Positions 31,302 to 34,717 of a DNA stretch of 34,717 nucleotides are shown here, piece by piece. How positions within the stretch are numbered: the first letter of the stretch is position 1; every line of letters begins with the position of its first letter. A model generated the notes under the pieces. It saw only the letters and a list, made by a program, of their open reading frames with translations, made no database searches and was not told the DNA's origin. The DNA is from a virus, in IMG/VR virus record IMGVR_UViG_3300010392_002350, positions 1-34,717 of that record. One strand, 5' to 3'. Position numbers and translations under genes: made by a program.

Positions 31302-32044
31302 AATCGGTCGGAGTGATTATTCCTTGTCATAATTATGGCAACTATATTGGTGGAGCATTAAAAAGTGTACTTGACCAAGATTATATTGGTGATATTCATA
31401 CAATCGTTGTAAATGATGGCTCAAAGGATAACACATTTGAAGTTGTTGATTTGTATAAGCCGTGTTTTGAAGATAACAGAACACTTGATTACTATGAGCT
31501 GCCAAATCCAACTGGACCAAGTAATGCACGTAATGTCGCGTTGAATGCTTTATTCCAACAATATGATGTGGACTTAATAGCATTTTTGGATGCAGATGAT
31601 AAAATGACTAATGACAAGTTAAGCAGACTTGTCCCTGTTTTTGATGATGGTGCAATCGGGTCAGTCTACGCGGACTATTATCATGTTTATTCGGATGGAA
31701 CGTATGCTATTGAATTGAAAGAGATTTTTGACAGAGAAAGGTTTATTGTCGAAAATATCGGGCCAAATAATACAAGTTTAGTAACTAAAGAGGCTTTACT
31801 AGCAATTCAGGATTCATATGGATTCTTCGACCCATCTTTGAGAACATGCGAAGACTATGACCTGTTCTTACGAATTTCAGAAAAGTACCCTATCAAGCAT
31901 GTAGCTGAGCCTCTGACTTATATTCGTGTACATGATAACAATTCTACAAATACAGTCAATAAGAAAATCTGGCAAGCAAATCGCATGCGTGTAAATCAAA
32001 AGATAAAGGAGAGAATGGATGAGCGACTTAATCAACATCAATGA
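31289..32044 (+). CDS. GT2 family glycosyltransferase
   Basis: A 251-residue GT-A fold glycosyltransferase: SVGVIIPCHNYGNYIGGAL at the start, IVVNDGSKDNT, SNARNVAL, and the metal-binding FLDADDK with D101/D103. ACEDYDLFLR-like ED motif appears as TCEDYDLFLRISE. A complete inverting GT2 core, soluble, no membrane segment. Start GTG 31289 preceded by GGATGGGG; an internal ATG at 31298 is an alternative. Overlaps the GT25-like gene by 26 bases. Confidence 0.9.
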   Translation: MERMKSVGVIIPCHNYGNYIGGALKSVLDQDYIGDIHTIVVNDGSKDNTFEVVDLYKPCFEDNRTLDYYELPNPTGPSNARNVALNALFQQYDVDLIAFLDADDKMTNDKLSRLVPVFDDGAIGSVYADYYHVYSDGTYAIELKEIFDRERFIVENIGPNNTSLVTKEALLAIQDSYGFFDPSLRTCEDYDLFLRISEKYPIKHVAEPLTYIRVHDNNSTNTVNKKIWQANRMRVNQKIKERMDERLNQHQ

Positions 32045-32675
32045 TGTCTTTCCTAACAAGCTGTGTATTAGCTTAGAATCCAGACAAGATAGAAGAGATG
32101 CTACAACTGCAGAACTTGGGAAATATGGAATCGATTTTGAATTCTACGATGCTAAACCTCCAATTTCTGACAGAGTCAGAGAAATTTATAACACCAGACT
32201 CCTACCCGGAGAAACTGGTGCCTTTGAATCACATTACGATGCTTTAAATAAAGCAGAAATGTTGGAATGGGAGTCTGTTTTAATTCTAGAAGATGACGTA
32301 GAGTTAACCCCAAATTTCGATGTAAAATTTGATGAAGCCATTCGCAAAGTCCCTGACAACTGGGACATGATTTATTTTGGTGGCAACCATGAATCAGAAC
32401 CGCAAGTTCTGGGAAATGGTTTGCTGAAATGCACAGAAACATACGCGATTCATATGGTTGCAATACGAAACACTGTATATGAAATGCTCAAAATCACCTG
32501 TCAAATGAATCAATATGCCTTTCCGGTGGACTTTCTGTACGCCACGATTCATTGCCATAGGAACGTGTATGCTTTTTCTCCTGCATTAGCTTTCCAGCGT
32601 ATCGACTATTCAGATATCCAAGGAGAGGTAGTAGATTATACTATTTTAAGAAAGGGGCACAATGCCGAGAAGTGA
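32019..32675 (+). CDS. GT25-like (LPS-type) glycosyltransferase
   Basis: A 218-residue protein resembling GT25 enzymes: CISLESRQDRRDATTAEL at the start (the 'I-x-L-x-x-x-x-D-R-R' pattern), GAFESHYDAL with the G-x-x-x-S-H signature, and LILEDDVEL with E91/D92/D93. These are sugar transferases of LPS or collagen-type glycans. AAGGAGAG lies eight bases upstream. Substrate unknown. Placed between a GT2 gene and a nucleotidyltransferase-like gene. Confidence 0.85.
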   Translation: MSDLININDVFPNKLCISLESRQDRRDATTAELGKYGIDFEFYDAKPPISDRVREIYNTRLLPGETGAFESHYDALNKAEMLEWESVLILEDDVELTPNFDVKFDEAIRKVPDNWDMIYFGGNHESEPQVLGNGLLKCTETYAIHMVAIRNTVYEMLKITCQMNQYAFPVDFLYATIHCHRNVYAFSPALAFQRIDYSDIQGEVVDYTILRKGHNAEK

Positions 32676-33375
32676 CAATGGTTGCAGACCAGCAAGAAAA
32701 AAAGAGGTGCCCTCAGATATCACAGTAGTTTTACTAGCAGGTAATCCCGGATGGCGTATGAAGTCTTATGGGCCACAATGTTTACAGAAGTTATCTACGG
32801 GGCAAACTCTATTAGACAAACAGGTAAGCAGTATTCGTGCTGTTTTACCTGAATCTGAAATTATCATCACATGCAAAGATTATCTCACAAAGATACTGAA
32901 CAATAAGCCATATGACGTTCGTGTCGTACAGTCACAGATTGAAGACTCGAATGAGGTTGAAGAAATACGGCTCGCGTTGAATAATACAATAACTGACAAT
33001 GTATTATTTGTATGCAGTGACATGTACTTTGACCGTAATATATTTAATAGTGTTGATTTCAATGAATCTTTTGTTCTATATGAAACTAACAATATGATGG
33101 CCAGCGACTCTGTTGGTGTAACTATTGTCAACGGTAAGGCCAGTATCATGTCTTATGGCATCGATAATAAGTGGGCAAGAATCTTTTACGTAAATCAACG
33201 TGGAAAAGTATCACTAAATCATTATTGTAAGAACGAACAGAATCAAAAAATGTTTGCTTGGGAAGCTGTAAACTACGTTGTAGATAAATCATCAGTATTT
33301 GCCTATAGAACTGACTCTAATTTATACTGTGTTGAAAACACAAATGACATAAGAAAATTGAAGGGAATGAAATAA
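32662..33375 (+). CDS. Sugar-phosphate nucleotidyltransferase-like protein with altered active-site motif
   Basis: A 237-residue protein with the fold signature of MobA/GlmU-type nucleotidyltransferases: VVLLAGNPGWRMKSYGPQCLQKL. The usual G-G-x-G-x-R-M...P-K is partly changed: GNPGWRM keeps the second Gly and Arg-Met, but the P-K lysine is Gln (GPQ). The metal motif is SDMYFD. It may be a divergent but active enzyme making a nucleotide sugar for the neighbouring GTs, or an inactive relative. The first 18 residues are basic and probably disordered. Overlaps the GT25 gene by 14 bases and ends TAATG into the next. Confidence 0.72.
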   Translation: MPRSDNGCRPARKKEVPSDITVVLLAGNPGWRMKSYGPQCLQKLSTGQTLLDKQVSSIRAVLPESEIIITCKDYLTKILNNKPYDVRVVQSQIEDSNEVEEIRLALNNTITDNVLFVCSDMYFDRNIFNSVDFNESFVLYETNNMMASDSVGVTIVNGKASIMSYGIDNKWARIFYVNQRGKVSLNHYCKNEQNQKMFAWEAVNYVVDKSSVFAYRTDSNLYCVENTNDIRKLKGMK

Positions 33376-34214
33376 TGCCGGGGATTGTAGTAGCACTAGA
33401 GCCGGATATCGAGGTTACTCGCCATCATGTGAGTATGGTATTACCGTTTACACTGGTCGGATTTACCGCACATAAGTGGGACACTAAAATGGTGTCTGCA
33501 TATGATATGATGGATGCCGTAGATGCTAAATTGGTTGTCTGCAGCCATGAAGAGTATCATAAGAATCTTGGTTTACAGCAATACATCGCAAAAAATGGCC
33601 TGCCTTGTCTAATGAGATATGAAGCAGAAGGTGATGCTTTCGGTGGTGCTGGTGGTAATTGTATTACTTATACACGCTATCCAAATACAGAATTCAAAGA
33701 AATATTACCTTCATGTGCCGATATTTTCAACTACAAGCCAGTTGGCGAGTTGGATAAGACCCCATCATATGAAATCTCAATTAAAAACTACGTCAATCCA
33801 AGATTTTTTAGAACAAAAATTGGAGAAAATGAAAAGTTAAATGGTTTCAAAATGTTTAGAGGCTATAATGTTAGAAACGAATATAATTTTGGTGATATGC
33901 CAGATGCTGACTTATGTCCGTTAATTCATCAAGCTAGATATGGTGTGTCACTGTATGTAGATGGGGAAAGCTGTATCACCTCTGACGTTTTCAATATTCT
34001 TCACTGCGGGGTTCCATGTCAGTGTTTGAGCGATACAGAAGAACATATGAGAAAGTTAATTGAGGACACTTTCGGACAAGATACTACCCAATTATTGATG
34101 AAATGTGACCTGCCTAAAAAATACACAAACTTCGACCGTGCCATCACAATCAGTAAACTCTTTAACTTAGGCGTAGAAAAGGACTTACGGAATGAATCGG
34201 TCAAGTATAAGTGA
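33375..34214 (+). CDS. GT-B-like protein, probable glycosyltransferase
   Basis: A 279-residue protein I recognise only in part. Its C-terminal half (HQARYGVSLYVDGE, then SDVFNILHCGVPCQC) resembles the donor-binding region of GT-B enzymes of the CgeB-like type. The N-terminal half has a short glycine-rich loop (GDAFGGAGGNCITY). No membrane segment. TAATG overlap with the nucleotidyltransferase-like gene, AAGGGAA site. Surrounded by sugar genes, which supports but does not prove the assignment. Confidence 0.6.
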   Translation: MPGIVVALEPDIEVTRHHVSMVLPFTLVGFTAHKWDTKMVSAYDMMDAVDAKLVVCSHEEYHKNLGLQQYIAKNGLPCLMRYEAEGDAFGGAGGNCITYTRYPNTEFKEILPSCADIFNYKPVGELDKTPSYEISIKNYVNPRFFRTKIGENEKLNGFKMFRGYNVRNEYNFGDMPDADLCPLIHQARYGVSLYVDGESCITSDVFNILHCGVPCQCLSDTEEHMRKLIEDTFGQDTTQLLMKCDLPKKYTNFDRAITISKLFNLGVEKDLRNESVKYK

Positions 34215-34717
34215 TTATGATAAGTTCAAAAATGCTGTATATGAAGCAGCTACTAATGGATGTAAATTTAGGAATTTTCTAAAACATCCAGCTATTCTGG
34301 AAATTTTCGGACATTATAAATACGAAAATGCTCTAAAAATCTGGGACGAGATGAGAGAGGAAATTTTAACTTCCCCTTATTTTCCAGACAATCAAGATAA
34401 CGGTACATTTTTTAGCAGAAAAGAGCAAGAGGAATGTGGAATCCATACTCCCAGTCAGGCTAAATATTTTCTTCTGCCAGAATACGATAAACTGGATTCT
34501 TTTGCTACTGATGATAGATACTTCGAATTCCAATCATTTTTACTAGAATTTATTCGTGTCGCCCATGATATGAAGAAAAGTCTCGATATCGAGAACTTGT
34601 TCAATTATCAGATTGTGGAGCTTGGTGTCGGTTTTCTAGGACAATATCTTACTTTAAATGGCGATTATCAGCAATATTACCTGATTGATTTACCAGAAGT
34701 ATTGCTACTTGCAGAGA
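34192..34717 (+). CDS. Probable sugar O-methyltransferase, 3' end outside window
   Basis: Starts at ATG 34192, overlapping the preceding gene by 23 bases, and runs open to the window edge (175 codons). After a helical N-terminal region, the SAM-binding motif I starts at residue 141 (IVELGVGFLGQYL), followed by YLIDLPEVLLLAE, which matches the 'putative sugar O-methyltransferase' family (VDLPE after a G-x-G). It would methylate a sugar on the glycan built by the neighbouring transferases; acceptor not determined. The rest of the domain lies outside. Confidence 0.72.
   Translation, partial: MNRSSISDYDKFKNAVYEAATNGCKFRNFLKHPAILEIFGHYKYENALKIWDEMREEILTSPYFPDNQDNGTFFSRKEQEECGIHTPSQAKYFLLPEYDKLDSFATDDRYFEFQSFLLEFIRVAHDMKKSLDIENLFNYQIVELGVGFLGQYLTLNGDYQQYYLIDLPEVLLLAE

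Noticed and set aside
1-34717. tRNA genes, CRISPR arrays, insertion sequences or attachment sites
   Set aside because: Almost all bases are in coding frames; the two gaps of about 100 bases contain no cloverleaf, no repeat-spacer pattern and no transposase or integrase is present.
1-34717. Alternative genetic code with a reassigned stop, as in some large gut phages
   Set aside because: TAG ends nrdA, the HTH-like gene, the pre-helicase gene and the SLOG gene at sensible positions, and TGA and TAA are used likewise. Essential genes have no in-frame stops.

Overview
This window looks like part of a large, lytic, tailed-phage-type genome. Every supported gene is on the + strand. Genes are packed end to end with start/stop overlaps (ATGA, GTGA, TAATG, TAGTG), with only two intergenic gaps of about 100 bases and none over 300. 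The DNA is AT-rich. Ribosome binding sites are of the AGGAGG type, GTG and TTG starts are common, and TAA, TAG and TGA all end genes, so there is no sign of a recoded stop. The Shine-Dalgarno strength and the two YopX-like proteins would fit a Bacillota host, but that is inference. No structural, lysis or integrase genes, tRNA genes, IS elements or CRISPR arrays were seen.

Layout: (1) 2-439, the end of a cupin resembling sugar-phosphate isomerases, then an unknown gene. (2) 997-5009, nucleotide metabolism: class Ia ribonucleotide reductase large and small subunits with a 45-residue GTG-started ORF between them, and a MazG-like pyrophosphohydrolase. (3) 5117-9219, a PhoH-like ATPase followed by small zinc-ribbon, HTH-like and unknown proteins. 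(4) 9219-16690, a recombination/replication block: RecA-like recombinase, PD-(D/E)XK nuclease, an unknown helical protein, DnaB-type helicase overlapping a DnaG-type primase, dNMP kinase and a RecB/Cas4-like nuclease. (5) 16692-21966, a DNA polymerase III alpha subunit encoded as two separate genes. The first carries PHP and palm, the second fingers, clamp-binding region and OB fold. Between them lie a small ORF, a family-4 uracil-DNA-glycosylase-fold protein with a degenerate active site, a PD-(D/E)XK nuclease and a DEDDh 3'-5' exonuclease. (6) 21966-26303, a small membrane protein, three GT-B glycosyltransferases (one with an inserted zinc ribbon) and one unknown gene. (7) 26300-30392, small accessory genes: two YopX-like proteins, a 57-residue membrane protein, a NADAR protein, two small zinc proteins and a YpsA/DUF1273-type SLOG protein. 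(8) 30495-34717, a second sugar block: Cys-rich protein, GT2, GT25, a nucleotidyltransferase-like protein, a GT-B-like protein and the start of a sugar O-methyltransferase.

Taken together, the phage makes its own dNTPs, replicates with its own helicase, primase and polymerase, and devotes many genes to glycan synthesis or transfer, aimed at virion, DNA or host surface. The item most worth a closer look is the split polymerase and the four genes embedded between its halves. The NADAR plus SLOG neighbourhood, a plausible counter-defence or NAD-related locus, comes next.
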